Positions 16,929 through 24,609 of a DNA stretch of 39,836 bases are shown piece after piece (within the stretch, counting starts at the first letter, position 1; the number at the start of each line of letters is the position of its first letter). The notes under the pieces were generated by a model. That model searched no databases, was not told the DNA's origin, and worked only from the letters and a program-made list of their open reading frames with translations. This DNA is from Hungatella sp. UBA5385. Its GTDB lineage: Bacteria > Bacillota > Clostridia > Lachnospirales > Lachnospiraceae. Both the position numbers and the translations under genes were made by a program. The stretch covers positions 1-39,836 of the forward strand of contig DHOR01000013.1 in assembly GCA_002409995.1 (NCBI GenBank), given 5' to 3'.

Positions 16929-16966
16929 ATGGGGTTCGGCTCTTTACAAAAAGGGTCGAACCCCAT
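16929..16966. terminator. GGGGTTCG palindrome between hpf and trxB
   Basis: A 17-bp stem (two G-U pairs) with a 4-base loop lies between convergent hpf and trxB, so it likely terminates both. The core ATGGGGTTCG and GGGTCGAACCCCAT matches the palindrome at 13186-13238. Confidence 0.85.
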
Positions 16967-16981
16967 CTTTGATTTTACTGT

Positions 16982-17899
16982 TTATTGATGGGACAAATAG
17001 CGTTCTACGCTTGTAATGGCATTGGCACCGTCTGACACTGCAGTGGATATCTGTCTCAGCTGCTTGGTGCGGACATCACCTGCTGCAAAGATGCCGGGAA
17101 CATTAGTCTCACAGTCTTCTCCCGCTTTAATGTATCCATGATCCATTTCTACCAGGTTGTCAAATGCCTTGCTCTCCGGATTAATTCCTACTGCAATAAA
17201 TACTCCATCTACAGGAAGCTTTCTTGTATCTCCTGTAATCACATTTCTTACATCAAGAGATTCCACCTGATCCCCGCCGTCAATCTTATCCACAACAGAA
17301 TCCCAGATAACTTCTACATTATCCAGTGAAAACAGCTGGGTCTGAAGAGTTTTTGCCCCCCTCAGCTCATCACGTCTATGGATTAAGTATACCTTTTTAC
17401 ACATTCTGGAAAGGAAAATGGCATCTTCAATGGCAACATCGCCGCCACCCACTACTGCAGTTACTTTGTTTCTGAAAAATGCGCCGTCACAAGTAGCACA
17501 GTAGGATACTCCCATACCTGTAAGCTCCTCTTCACCGATGACACTCAGCTTTCTGTGATGTGCGCCTGTTGCAATGATTACTGTTTTGGTTACATAAGAG
17601 CCTTCCTCTGCAACCACTGTATAGAGCCCGTCTACTTCTTCTATGCGAAGGACCTCATCCATTACAAATTCTGCTCCCAGCTTCTCTGCATGATCCCGGA
17701 ACTTCATGCCAAGCTCATAACCGTTGATTCCAGGAAGTCCCGGATAGTTATCTACCTCGTAAGTATTTAACACCTGGCCTCCGCTTGCCATCTCCTTCTC
17801 AATGACAACCATTGAAAGCTCTGCTCTCTTACCATATACAGCGGCTGTAAGTCCTGCGGGACCGGAGCCGATAATTACTACATCATATAGCTTTTCCAT
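16982..17899 (-). CDS. trxB: Thioredoxin-disulfide reductase
   Basis: TrxB passes electrons from NADPH through FAD to thioredoxin. The FAD-binding GSGPAGLTAAVYGKRA is at residues 11-26, the redox-active CATC is near residues 135-138, the NADPH-binding GGGDVAIEDAIFL follows with HRRDELR, and the C-terminal FAD contact FAAGDVRTKQLRQ is near residue 272. Length of 305 residues is normal. It is monocistronic, with a consensus promoter 60 bases upstream and a palindromic terminator shared with hpf. Confidence 0.95.
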   Translation of the reverse strand: MEKLYDVVIIGSGPAGLTAAVYGKRAELSMVVIEKEMASGGQVLNTYEVDNYPGLPGINGYELGMKFRDHAEKLGAEFVMDEVLRIEEVDGLYTVVAEEGSYVTKTVIIATGAHHRKLSVIGEEELTGMGVSYCATCDGAFFRNKVTAVVGGGDVAIEDAIFLSRMCKKVYLIHRRDELRGAKTLQTQLFSLDNVEVIWDSVVDKIDGGDQVESLDVRNVITGDTRKLPVDGVFIAVGINPESKAFDNLVEMDHGYIKAGEDCETNVPGIFAAGDVRTKQLRQISTAVSDGANAITSVERYLSHQ

Positions 17900-17957
17900 A
17901 TTTATTACCTGCTTTCTGTTAATTTAATGTAATTAAATTGTTTTTCTTTATAGCTTC

Positions 17958-17987
17958 ATTATAACTGATACTACCTATTATATGCAA
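17958..17987 (-). promoter_or_regulatory. Promoter of trxB
   Basis: Minus-strand TTGCAT (17987-17982), 18-base spacer, TATAAT (17963-17958). Confidence 0.75.
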
Positions 17988-18033
17988 TGATGTACCTTTA
18001 CAAAAATTTTCATCAAGGTTTTTCTTGAAACCA

Positions 18034-18062
18034 TTGCACAACAAAATTACCTCTGTTACAAT
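18034..18062 (+). promoter_or_regulatory. Promoter of the YmfI-like reductase
   Basis: TTGCAC (18034-18039), 17-base spacer, TACAAT (18057-18062). The start codon is 32 bases downstream. Confidence 0.75.
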
Positions 18063-18094
18063 TATTATATTCAATAAAGGAAAGGATGGTTGCT

Positions 18095-18826
18095 ATGGCA
18101 AGAAAGACAGTGCTGGTTACCGGCGCATCCCGGGGCATCGGCAAGGCAATTGCCGTAAAATTCGCAAAAAAAGGCTATAATGTAGCCATCAACTGTATCC
18201 GTAATAAAGATCGGCTGATGCAGACAAAAAAAGAGCTGGAATCCTATCAGATCTCCTGCCTTGCTTCTATTGGAGACATGGGGGATATGGCTCAGTGTGA
18301 GGAGCTGTTTGATCAGATCCGGAAGCATTTTGGCACATTGGATGTGCTGGTGAATAATGCCGGTATCTCCTATGTAGGCCTTCTGCAGGATATGAGCAGC
18401 GAAGCCTGGGATAAAATTATACGCACCAATTTAACTACTGTATTTAACTGCTGCAAACTGGCGATTCCTGGTATGGTTGACCAGAAGCAGGGGAAAATCA
18501 TTAACATTTCCTCTGTATGGGGCAATGTGGGAGCCTCCTGCGAAGTGGCATATTCCGCTTCCAAGGGCGGTATCAACGCTTTTACAAAAGCCCTTGCCAA
18601 GGAGCTGGCTCCCAGCAATGTACAGGTGAATGCCGTTGCCTGCGGTGCTATCGATACAGAGATGAATCAGTTTCTCATGGAGGAAGAGCTGATCTCCCTT
18701 GTTGAGGAGATTCCCACCGGACGTCTGGGCAAAGCAGAAGAGGTAGCTGATCTGGTTTACCACCTGGGATATAAAAACAGCTATCTCACAGGTCAGATCA
18801 TTGGTTTAGATGGAGGCTGGATATAA
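18095..18826 (+). CDS. SDR oxidoreductase, YmfI-like (elongation factor P 5-aminopentanone reductase)
   Basis: A classical short-chain dehydrogenase of 243 residues: TGASRGIG cofactor loop at residues 8-15, NNAG near residue 88, catalytic Ser in NISSVWG, and YSASK with the catalytic Tyr and Lys. The combination SSVWG-NVGASCEV-YSASKGG and the ending TGQIIGLDGGW matches, from memory, B. subtilis YmfI, which reduces the 5-aminopentanone group on EF-P. A FabG-type 3-oxoacyl-ACP reductase is the alternative, but no fatty-acid genes are nearby. The ATG at 18095 is chosen over 18086 because AAAGGA lies 8 bases before it. Confidence 0.85.
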   Translation: MARKTVLVTGASRGIGKAIAVKFAKKGYNVAINCIRNKDRLMQTKKELESYQISCLASIGDMGDMAQCEELFDQIRKHFGTLDVLVNNAGISYVGLLQDMSSEAWDKIIRTNLTTVFNCCKLAIPGMVDQKQGKIINISSVWGNVGASCEVAYSASKGGINAFTKALAKELAPSNVQVNAVACGAIDTEMNQFLMEEELISLVEEIPTGRLGKAEEVADLVYHLGYKNSYLTGQIIGLDGGWI

Positions 18827-18832
18827 TAACTA

Positions 18833-18880
18833 AAAAGAGCCATTACCTATGCAGCATCTGCTGACAGTAGTGGCTCTTTT
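18833..18880. terminator. Bidirectional terminator between SDR and marR
   Basis: AAAAGAGCCATTAC (18833-18846) pairs with 18867-18880 (one G-U). It is 6 bases after the SDR stop and 17 before the MarR stop. Confidence 0.9.
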
Positions 18881-18897
18881 AATAAACTGCATAACTT

Positions 18898-19347
18898 CTA
18901 TGATCTCATCTCACTGACAATCTTCTCCAAATTCTCATTCATAACAATCGCAGCCCGTCCCACCGCATCTAAATCTTCTCTGGGAATCCCTTGGTGCAGC
19001 TCCTTCACAAATACTTCTCTGCACACCTTTAACCGCTTCATAACCTGATCGCTTTTCTCTGTCAAGGAAAGATGTATGAGCCTTCTGTCAGCCCTGTCCT
19101 TTCCTGTAATAACAAATCCCTTTTCACTAAGAGATTCCACAGATTTCGCCACAAGACCTTTGGAAATATTTAAACGATGGGCAATGTCTGATGCGCTGTC
19201 CATCTCAGGATAATTGTGAAGAAACATCATTACAACAATCTCATTGGGGGTAAAATCATATTCTGCCACTGCCTGATGACATATCTTGCGAAATATTTTC
19301 TCTGTTTTAGCAAAGTAACTGAAGTACTCTACTTCCTTCTGTACCAT
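18898..19347 (-). CDS. MarR-family transcriptional regulator
   Basis: The 149-residue protein shows the MarR winged helix: FTPNEIVVMMFLHNYPEMDSASD, recognition-helix region RLNISKGLVAKSVESLSEKGFV near residues 63-84, and the wing with the conserved DRADRR (about 88-93) followed by LSLTEKS. Helices at both ends form the dimer interface. The ATG at 19347 is preferred over the in-frame GTG one codon upstream. It has its own consensus promoter overlapped by tandem operators, so it is likely autoregulated. It stands convergent to the SDR gene, so that gene need not be its target. Confidence 0.88.
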   Translation of the reverse strand: MVQKEVEYFSYFAKTEKIFRKICHQAVAEYDFTPNEIVVMMFLHNYPEMDSASDIAHRLNISKGLVAKSVESLSEKGFVITGKDRADRRLIHLSLTEKSDQVMKRLKVCREVFVKELHQGIPREDLDAVGRAAIVMNENLEKIVSEMRS

Positions 19348-19370
19348 CACTTCCGCCCTTCTCTATTGAG

Positions 19371-19398
19371 GTTCACTATTGAACTGTTCACTTTTGAA
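19371..19398. promoter_or_regulatory. Tandem MarR-type operators
   Basis: GTTCACTATTGAA (19371-19383) and GTTCACTTTTGAA (19386-19398) are two near-identical imperfect palindromes (TTCA...TGAA) with a 15-base period. They lie immediately downstream of the marR -10 and touch it. A third inverted repeat, TTTGAAT...ATTCAAA (about 19394-19416), spans the spacer. This geometry suits steric repression by the MarR protein; that it is the ligand is inference. Confidence 0.75.
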
Positions 19399-19426
19399 TT
19401 ATAAACAATATTCAAATCCATGTCAA
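19398..19426 (-). promoter_or_regulatory. Consensus promoter of marR
   Basis: Minus-strand TTGACA (19426-19421), 17-base spacer, TATAAT (19403-19398): a perfect sigma-A consensus, overlapped by the operators above. Confidence 0.9.
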
Positions 19427-19434
19427 CTTAAAAT

Positions 19435-19489
19435 CATGAATCGGCACAGATTTAATTTCCATTTAAACTCCATGAACCGGCACAGATTT
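19435..19489. repeat. Pair of 19-base direct repeats
   Basis: CATGAATCGGCACAGATTT (19435-19453) recurs as CATGAACCGGCACAGATTT (19471-19489), 36 bases apart with one difference. They lie between the marR promoter and the yajC terminator. No function is evident. Confidence 0.8.
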
Positions 19490-19508
19490 TCCGCCTCCAA
19501 AAACAACA

Positions 19509-19532
19509 ACAGGCTGTCCTGCGACAGCCTGT
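19509..19532 (-). terminator. Terminator of the scfA-scfB-tgt-yajC unit
   Basis: A perfect 10-bp stem (ACAGGCTGTC at 19509-19518 with 19523-19532) with a 4-base loop, followed on the minus strand by a T-rich run, 7 bases after the yajC stop. Confidence 0.92.
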
Positions 19533-19539
19533 CCTGTTA

Positions 19540-19836
19540 TTAACCTTCTGCTTTTTCCACCTGAACAATTGCAGCCTTCTGCATAGGAATTCTACAGTTC
19601 TTATTGTTGCCAAACTCAACGATTACAGTATCATCTGTCATATCGATAATAACACCATAAAATCCGCTGGTTGTTAATACGCTGTCGCCAATAGCAATAC
19701 TTGACAGCAACTCCTGCTGTTTTTTTCTTTCCTTTTTCTGTGGTCTGATTGCAATAAAATACATAAAACCAAAAATTACTGCAATATAAAGTACCCAGAA
19801 TCCAATCCCCATATTGCCGCCTGTTGCTAATGTCAT
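19540..19836 (-). CDS. yajC: Preprotein translocase accessory protein YajC
   Basis: YajC is a small single-pass membrane protein associated with SecDF. The 98-residue product has one membrane helix (about residues 12-30), then the family signature FIAIRPQKKERKKQQELLSS and the soluble DSVLTTSGFYGVI segment. Strong ribosome site AAGGAGGAATT before the ATG. It is the last gene after tgt, a pairing conserved in many bacteria. secD and secF are not in the window. Confidence 0.94.
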   Translation of the reverse strand: MTLATGGNMGIGFWVLYIAVIFGFMYFIAIRPQKKERKKQQELLSSIAIGDSVLTTSGFYGVIIDMTDDTVIVEFGNNKNCRIPMQKAAIVQVEKAEG

Positions 19837-19885
19837 AAATCAATTCCTCCTTATATAACGATTCGCTGTCTCGCCGCAGTATCTA

Positions 19886-21028
19886 TTATTTTTCAGATTT
19901 AACTGCCATCATACCTTCCAGCTTCGCAGCCTTATAATCAGCATAACAGTTCTGCCTTATGGCATCGCGAATCTCTTCCATCATTGTATTATAAAAGTAC
20001 AGATTATGCAATACACATAATCTCATCCCAAGCATTTCTTTTGCCTTTAATAAGTGCCTGATATAAGCTCTGCTGTAGGAACGGCATGCCGGACACTGAC
20101 AGCCTTCTTCAATAGGCTTATCATCAAGTTCATACCTGGCATTAAACATATTCCTTTTTCCTTCATTGGTGTATACATGACCATGACGGCCATTTCTAGT
20201 AGGATATACGCAGTCAAAAAAGTCCACTCCTCGCTCTACGCCTTCCAATATATTGGCAGGTGTACCTACGCCCATCAGGTAAGTAGGCTTATTATCAGGA
20301 AGATAAGGAACTGTTTCGTCCAGAATCCGGTACATCTCCTCATGGCTTTCACCAACAGCCAGCCCCCCAAGGGCATAACCATCTAAATCCATAGCAGAGA
20401 TAGTTTTTGCATGAGCAATACGAATATCCTCAAAGGTCCCCCCCTGATTGATTCCGAACAACAGCTGGTCCCTGTTCAATGTAGTATCAAGGGAATTCAA
20501 GCGTTTCATCTCTATGCGGCATCTCTCCAACCATCTGGTGGTGCGGTCCACACTGTCCTGCATATACTTTCTAGTGGCAGGATGGGGAGGGCATTCATCA
20601 AAAGCCATAGCAATGGTGGAACCTAAATTAGACTGAATCTGCATACTTTCCTCTGGTCCCATGAAGATCTTATGACCATCAATATGGGACTGGAAATAAA
20701 CGCCTTCTTCCTTGATCTTCCGAAGTCCCTTCAGAGAAAATACCTGAAATCCGCCTGAATCCGTGAGAATCGGGCGATCCCAGTTCATGAATTTATGAAG
20801 TCCGCCAAATTCCCTGATGGTCTTATCCCCCGTTCTCACATGAAGATGATAGGTATTGGACAGCTCCACCTGTGTTTTTATCTCTTTTAAATCATCAGTG
20901 GATACAGCGCCTTTAATAGCAGCTACAGTACCTACATTCATAAATACCGGTGTTTGAATGGTTCCGTGGACTGTGGTTACTTCGGCACTTTTTGCCCGGC
21001 CATCCTTTGCAATTATTTTATAATCCAT
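19886..21028 (-). CDS. tgt: tRNA-guanine transglycosylase (queuine tRNA-ribosyltransferase)
   Basis: Tgt exchanges guanine 34 for preQ1 in tRNAs with GUN anticodons, on the queuosine pathway. The TIM-barrel protein shows the DSGGFQVFSL motif with the catalytic Asp near residue 90, DECPPHPA, GINQGGTFEDIR, GGLAVGES near residue 218, and the zinc site CQCPACRSYSRAYIRHLL ending with the distal His in VLHNLYFY. Length of 380 residues is typical. It starts 10 bases after scfB. queA is absent from the window. Confidence 0.96.
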   Translation of the reverse strand: MDYKIIAKDGRAKSAEVTTVHGTIQTPVFMNVGTVAAIKGAVSTDDLKEIKTQVELSNTYHLHVRTGDKTIREFGGLHKFMNWDRPILTDSGGFQVFSLKGLRKIKEEGVYFQSHIDGHKIFMGPEESMQIQSNLGSTIAMAFDECPPHPATRKYMQDSVDRTTRWLERCRIEMKRLNSLDTTLNRDQLLFGINQGGTFEDIRIAHAKTISAMDLDGYALGGLAVGESHEEMYRILDETVPYLPDNKPTYLMGVGTPANILEGVERGVDFFDCVYPTRNGRHGHVYTNEGKRNMFNARYELDDKPIEEGCQCPACRSYSRAYIRHLLKAKEMLGMRLCVLHNLYFYNTMMEEIRDAIRQNCYADYKAAKLEGMMAVKSEK

Positions 21029-21038
21029 CTATATTCCC

Positions 21039-22433
21039 TCAACCTTCAGCAAGAGCAGCTTTAATTGCAATTGCACATTCAATTCTCTTCTTCTGCATCT
21101 CACACCCAATGTCATAAGCATCAGTAATGCTGCCGTGGAAATTCTGGGAATTGGCCGCACAGCCGCCGCTGCAGTAGAATCTGGCAAAACAATCTCTGCA
21201 TTTGTCCTTTGCATAGACATTGCAAAGCTTAAATTCATTGCGGACCGGTTCGTTAGTAACTCCTGTGTCCACATTGCCCAGAAGGAAATCCTCCTGACCT
21301 ACAAACTGATGACAGGGATACAAATCACCCCATGGAGTCACAGCCAGATACTCAGTACCTGAACCGCAGCCAGCCAGACGTTTTGCCACACAAGGTCCTT
21401 GATTTAAGTCAATGTTAAAATGGAAGAAATTAAAACCATTGCCTTCCTTAGCTCTTTTGATGTACTCTGTTGCCAGAATATCATATTCTTCCATAATCTT
21501 AGGCAGATCCTCCTCAGTAATGGCATAATCCTCTTCAGGCTGTGCCACAACAGGTTCAATAGACATCTGCTCAAATCCCAAATCTGCAAATTCAATGACA
21601 TCTTTTGAAAAATCCAGATTATGATGGGTAAATGTTCCACGAATATAGTAGTCCTTATCACCACGAAGCTCTGCAAACTTCTGGAACTTAGGTACAATCA
21701 AATCATAACTTCCTTTTCCATTGCGGAAAGGACGCATATTATCATTGACATCTTTTCTTCCATCTAAACTCATAACAACGTTGCTCATCTCACGATTACA
21801 GAATTCCATAATTTCGTCATTGAGCAAAACACCATTAGTTGTTATAGTAAAACGGAAGTTTTTATTATATTCTGCCTCTTTGGAACGGCCATATTCAACA
21901 AGCTGCTTCACAACTTCCCAATTCATCAGCGGCTCTCCGCCGAAAAAGTCCACTTCTAAGTTTCTTCTGTTACCTGAGTTGGCAATCAAAAAATCAAGAG
22001 CTTTTTTTCCAACTTCAAAGCTCATTAACGCACGGCGTCCATGATATTCCCCTTCTTCTGCAAAACAATATTTGCAGGCAAGATTACAGTCATGGGCAAT
22101 ATGGAGACACAGTGCCTTAACAACTGTTTTTCTCTTCTTAAAATCGATGACATAATCGTGGTACTGATCCTTGGTCAGCAGTTCCTCGGAGTCAATGAGG
22201 GACTGAATCTCATCAATTGCTTCCTTTACTTCTGACTCTCCATATGTAGAAGATAACCGGCTGATTACCTCTTTCGTAAGCTCTGCCGGAAGTGTCTTCG
22301 GTTTCTCCATCTCAGGAATCCGCTCTGCAATGAGCCCAACGGCATCATACATCACAGGATCAACGGAATGAACGGAGCCGCTGTTAACATCCATTACAAT
22401 ATGGAAACCTTGATTAATATATTGATGAATCAC
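21039..22433 (-). CDS. scfB: SCIFF ranthipeptide radical SAM maturase
   Basis: This 464-residue radical SAM enzyme forms thioether cross-links from the cysteines of the SCIFF peptide. An N-terminal peptide-recognition region (about residues 1-100) precedes the radical SAM core with CNLACKYC near residue 115 (the CxxxCxxC cluster), FFGGEPLMNW, and then a SPASM domain with cysteines in CGSGTEYLAV, YPCHQF, FKLCNV, CRDCFARFYCSGGC and GCEM for auxiliary iron-sulfur clusters. Start is GTG with AAGGAGAATTC upstream. The precursor scfA is 138 bases upstream with a structured spacer; tgt follows in the same unit. Confidence 0.95.
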   Translation of the reverse strand: MIHQYINQGFHIVMDVNSGSVHSVDPVMYDAVGLIAERIPEMEKPKTLPAELTKEVISRLSSTYGESEVKEAIDEIQSLIDSEELLTKDQYHDYVIDFKKRKTVVKALCLHIAHDCNLACKYCFAEEGEYHGRRALMSFEVGKKALDFLIANSGNRRNLEVDFFGGEPLMNWEVVKQLVEYGRSKEAEYNKNFRFTITTNGVLLNDEIMEFCNREMSNVVMSLDGRKDVNDNMRPFRNGKGSYDLIVPKFQKFAELRGDKDYYIRGTFTHHNLDFSKDVIEFADLGFEQMSIEPVVAQPEEDYAITEEDLPKIMEEYDILATEYIKRAKEGNGFNFFHFNIDLNQGPCVAKRLAGCGSGTEYLAVTPWGDLYPCHQFVGQEDFLLGNVDTGVTNEPVRNEFKLCNVYAKDKCRDCFARFYCSGGCAANSQNFHGSITDAYDIGCEMQKKRIECAIAIKAALAEG

Positions 22434-22473
22434 TTGAATTCTCCTTATCTAAAATGACTTTTAACGTGATAAT

Positions 22474-22535
22474 GGCAGACAAGTGAAGCAACCCCTACCG
22501 TCATAACGACCGTAGGGGGCCTTTACCCGTCTGCC
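22474..22535 (-). ncRNA. Nested stem-loop between scfA and scfB
   Basis: GGCAGAC (22474-22480) pairs with GTCTGCC (22529-22535), and inside it CCCCTAC (22492-22498) pairs with GTAGGGG (22512-22518); a further CGT/ACG step can close the tip. No T-run follows on the minus strand, so it looks more like an attenuating or stabilising RNA element than a classical terminator. It could set a higher level of peptide precursor than of enzyme. Function is inferred from position. Confidence 0.6.
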
Positions 22536-22571
22536 TTATAGCCTGTTCTATACAGTTAAAGCAATCAATCA

Positions 22572-22718
22572 TTACCGATTGCTGTTCTCACAGCTCTGGT
22601 TGCCTACTGTACAGGAAGTTTTGCAGGCTGACTGACAAGAAGTCTGGCACTCGCCGCAGCCGCCTTTCTTCATTGTTTCTTTTAATGTACTTGAACTTAA
22701 TGTTTTAACGTGCTTCAT
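22572..22718 (-). CDS. scfA: SCIFF (six cysteines in forty-five residues) ranthipeptide precursor
   Basis: This gene is short and easy to miss. The 48-residue peptide begins MKHVKTLSSSTLKETMKKGG (the conserved leader) and continues into the core with Cys at residues 21, 24, 28, 32, 36 and 43, giving exactly six cysteines, with Ser and Thr as the usual acceptor-rich partners. The ribosome site AGGAGG (22732-22727) is 8 bases from the ATG, and a TTGCGC-17-TATAAT promoter is just upstream. The maturase scfB follows in the same direction. SCIFF is nearly universal in Clostridia but its biological role is still unclear. Confidence 0.97.
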   Translation of the reverse strand: MKHVKTLSSSTLKETMKKGGCGECQTSCQSACKTSCTVGNQSCENSNR

Positions 22719-22753
22719 TACTTACACCTCCTGTAATTACCTGATTCTTTGAA

Positions 22754-22782
22754 ATTATACCACATGTTTTATTGTAGCGCAA
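22754..22782 (-). promoter_or_regulatory. Promoter of scfA-scfB-tgt-yajC
   Basis: Minus-strand TTGCGC (22782-22777), 17-base spacer, TATAAT (22759-22754). The leader to the scfA start is about 30 bases. Confidence 0.8.
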
Positions 22783-22859
22783 GGTTTTGTACTTCATAAG
22801 AATATCTGTCCCTCTCTGTGAATATATTAAGACAGAAGACAAGATCTTAAGGAGTATCT

Positions 22860-23219
22860 ATGGAAAAATCAAAGCTGCAGGTCACCATGAAAAACCTGCT
22901 CATCAGCTACATACTGACCGGAATCCTCCTTGTCATCCTGGCATTTGCCCTGTATAAATTCCGTTTAAAAGAGGGACAGATTAAGTTCTGTGTCAATGCA
23001 GTCTATATTATCAGCTGCTTTTTTGGCGGTGTCATCATGGGCAAAAATATCAGGCAGAGACGATTCTTCTGGGGTTTGGTTCTGGGGCTGGTCTATTTCC
23101 TGGTTTTGTTAGGAGTATCATTTCTCATGAACAAAGGACTTAACGGCACAACCAATCAGATCTTTACCACTATGGCAATGTGCGCTGCCAGCGGAACTGT
23201 AGGCGGTATGATCAGCTAA
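22860..23219 (+). CDS. TIGR04086 (YrzE-like) membrane protein
   Basis: The 119-residue protein has four hydrophobic segments (about residues 12-30, 42-60, 68-87 and 98-118) with the glycine-rich CFFGGVIMGKNIRQRRFFWGL between the second and third, a pattern that fits the TIGR04086 family (B. subtilis YrzE). In Bacillus the family also lies near yajC/tgt. Its function is unknown. Ribosome site AAGGAG precedes the ATG. It is divergent from scfA, with promoters in a gap of about 140 bases. Confidence 0.8.
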   Translation: MEKSKLQVTMKNLLISYILTGILLVILAFALYKFRLKEGQIKFCVNAVYIISCFFGGVIMGKNIRQRRFFWGLVLGLVYFLVLLGVSFLMNKGLNGTTNQIFTTMAMCAASGTVGGMIS

Positions 23220-23230
23220 GGAAATCCATG

Positions 23231-23290
23231 AAAAGAAGACCACAGACAACAGCAGGAGTCCATTTCCTTCTGTCCCTATGGTCTTCTTTT
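23231..23290. terminator. Bidirectional terminator between TIGR04086 gene and CNNM gene
   Basis: AAAAGAAGACCA (23231-23242) pairs exactly with TGGTCTTCTTTT (23279-23290). The right arm overlaps the stop codon of the minus-strand gene. Confidence 0.85.
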
Positions 23291-24560
23291 AGTCTTCCTC
23301 TTCTCCTGACGGTTCAGGCAGATAGATATGGACTCTGTCAATTCTGTTTTTATCCAGCTTGTCCACCACCAGCCTGATATCTCCATATATAACTTCTTCA
23401 CCGCTTTCCGGCAGACGATCCAGAATACCGATAATAAATCCTCCAATGGAGTCATAATCCTCTGATACCAGCTCCAGTCCAAGGCGTTCATTTAATTCAG
23501 CCAGTCTGACCGAACCTTCTGCTGCATACTCATAAGGACCTATCTCTATAAATTCATTTTCTTCATCCTGATCATATTCATCACGAATCTCTCCAACGAT
23601 TTCTTCCAGCAAATCCTCCAGAGTGATCATGCCTGCCGTGGCGCCGTATTCATCCAGTACAATCACTACATTCTTATAGGACTGCCGCATCTCCATCATC
23701 AGCTCCGTTGTCTTCTTATACTCGTATGTATAAAGCGGCTCCCTCAAATGATTTCTGATGTCAAAACTTTCCCTGTCGTCAATCAGCAGCAAATCCTTCA
23801 TATTAACAACACCAATTACGTTATCAATAGAATCTTCATATACCGGCATTCTGGTATACATCTCTTCTCTGAATATATTAATCAGCTCATCATAGCCAGC
23901 ATTCACATCAGCAAGCGCCATATCAATCCGGGGTATCATAATATCCCTGGCTACAGATTCTCCAAAATCAAAGACATTGGTGATCATCTTCTTCTCTTCC
24001 GACTCAATAACCCCTTCTTCATGACTGACCTCCACAATGGTCCGCAGTTCATCTTCTGTCATAGACTCCTGCTTCTTGTTGGGGTCCACACGGATCAGTC
24101 TTAAAAATCCAATGGACAAAAGGTCAATCACATAAACAAAAGGAGTCATAACATACATAAAACCATAGATCACACCTGCATAAGCAAGGGCAATCTTCTC
24201 TGCATATAACGTGGAAATGGTCTTCGGAGAAATCTCTCCAAACACAAGAATCACAAGGGTCAATATACCCGTTGCAATTCCCACAGCCCTGCTGCCCCAC
24301 ACCTCCATTGCCAAGGTGGTTGCCAGAGAAGAAGCCGAAAGGTTTACCACATTATTGCCCACCAAAATAGAGCTGAGCATTTTCCCCTGATTCTCAAATA
24401 TTTTAAGAAGGGTACCGGCCTTTTTATTGCCGGATTCAGCAAGTGTTCTGATCTTTATTCTGTTTACTGTAGTTAGCGCTGTTTCTGCAGATGAAAAAAA
24501 TGCAGATAATGCAATTAATATAACTAATAGAAGCAACTGTATATAGTCACCCGAATCCAA
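23289..24560 (-). CDS. CNNM/CorC family transporter-like protein (hemolysin-related)
   Basis: A 423-residue membrane protein with the DUF21/CNNM transmembrane domain (about residues 1-180; FFSSAETALTTVNR, NNVVNLSASSLAT and VLVFGEISPKTIS are signature parts), then two CBS domains (about 205-325), and a C-terminal CorC_HlyC domain (about 335-415). The family is linked to magnesium and other divalent cation efflux; the older name hemolysin is historical. The start is TTG at 24560, with AGGAG 8 bases upstream. It follows lspA by 49 bases and is the last gene of clpX-lspA-CNNM. Confidence 0.9.
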   Translation of the reverse strand: MDSGDYIQLLLLVILIALSAFFSSAETALTTVNRIKIRTLAESGNKKAGTLLKIFENQGKMLSSILVGNNVVNLSASSLATTLAMEVWGSRAVGIATGILTLVILVFGEISPKTISTLYAEKIALAYAGVIYGFMYVMTPFVYVIDLLSIGFLRLIRVDPNKKQESMTEDELRTIVEVSHEEGVIESEEKKMITNVFDFGESVARDIMIPRIDMALADVNAGYDELINIFREEMYTRMPVYEDSIDNVIGVVNMKDLLLIDDRESFDIRNHLREPLYTYEYKKTTELMMEMRQSYKNVVIVLDEYGATAGMITLEDLLEEIVGEIRDEYDQDEENEFIEIGPYEYAAEGSVRLAELNERLGLELVSEDYDSIGGFIIGILDRLPESGEEVIYGDIRLVVDKLDKNRIDRVHIYLPEPSGEEED

Positions 24561-24609
24561 ATTATCAACTCCTGTTTTTTTGTTTGATTCTAAAATTACC
24601 CAAATTCTG

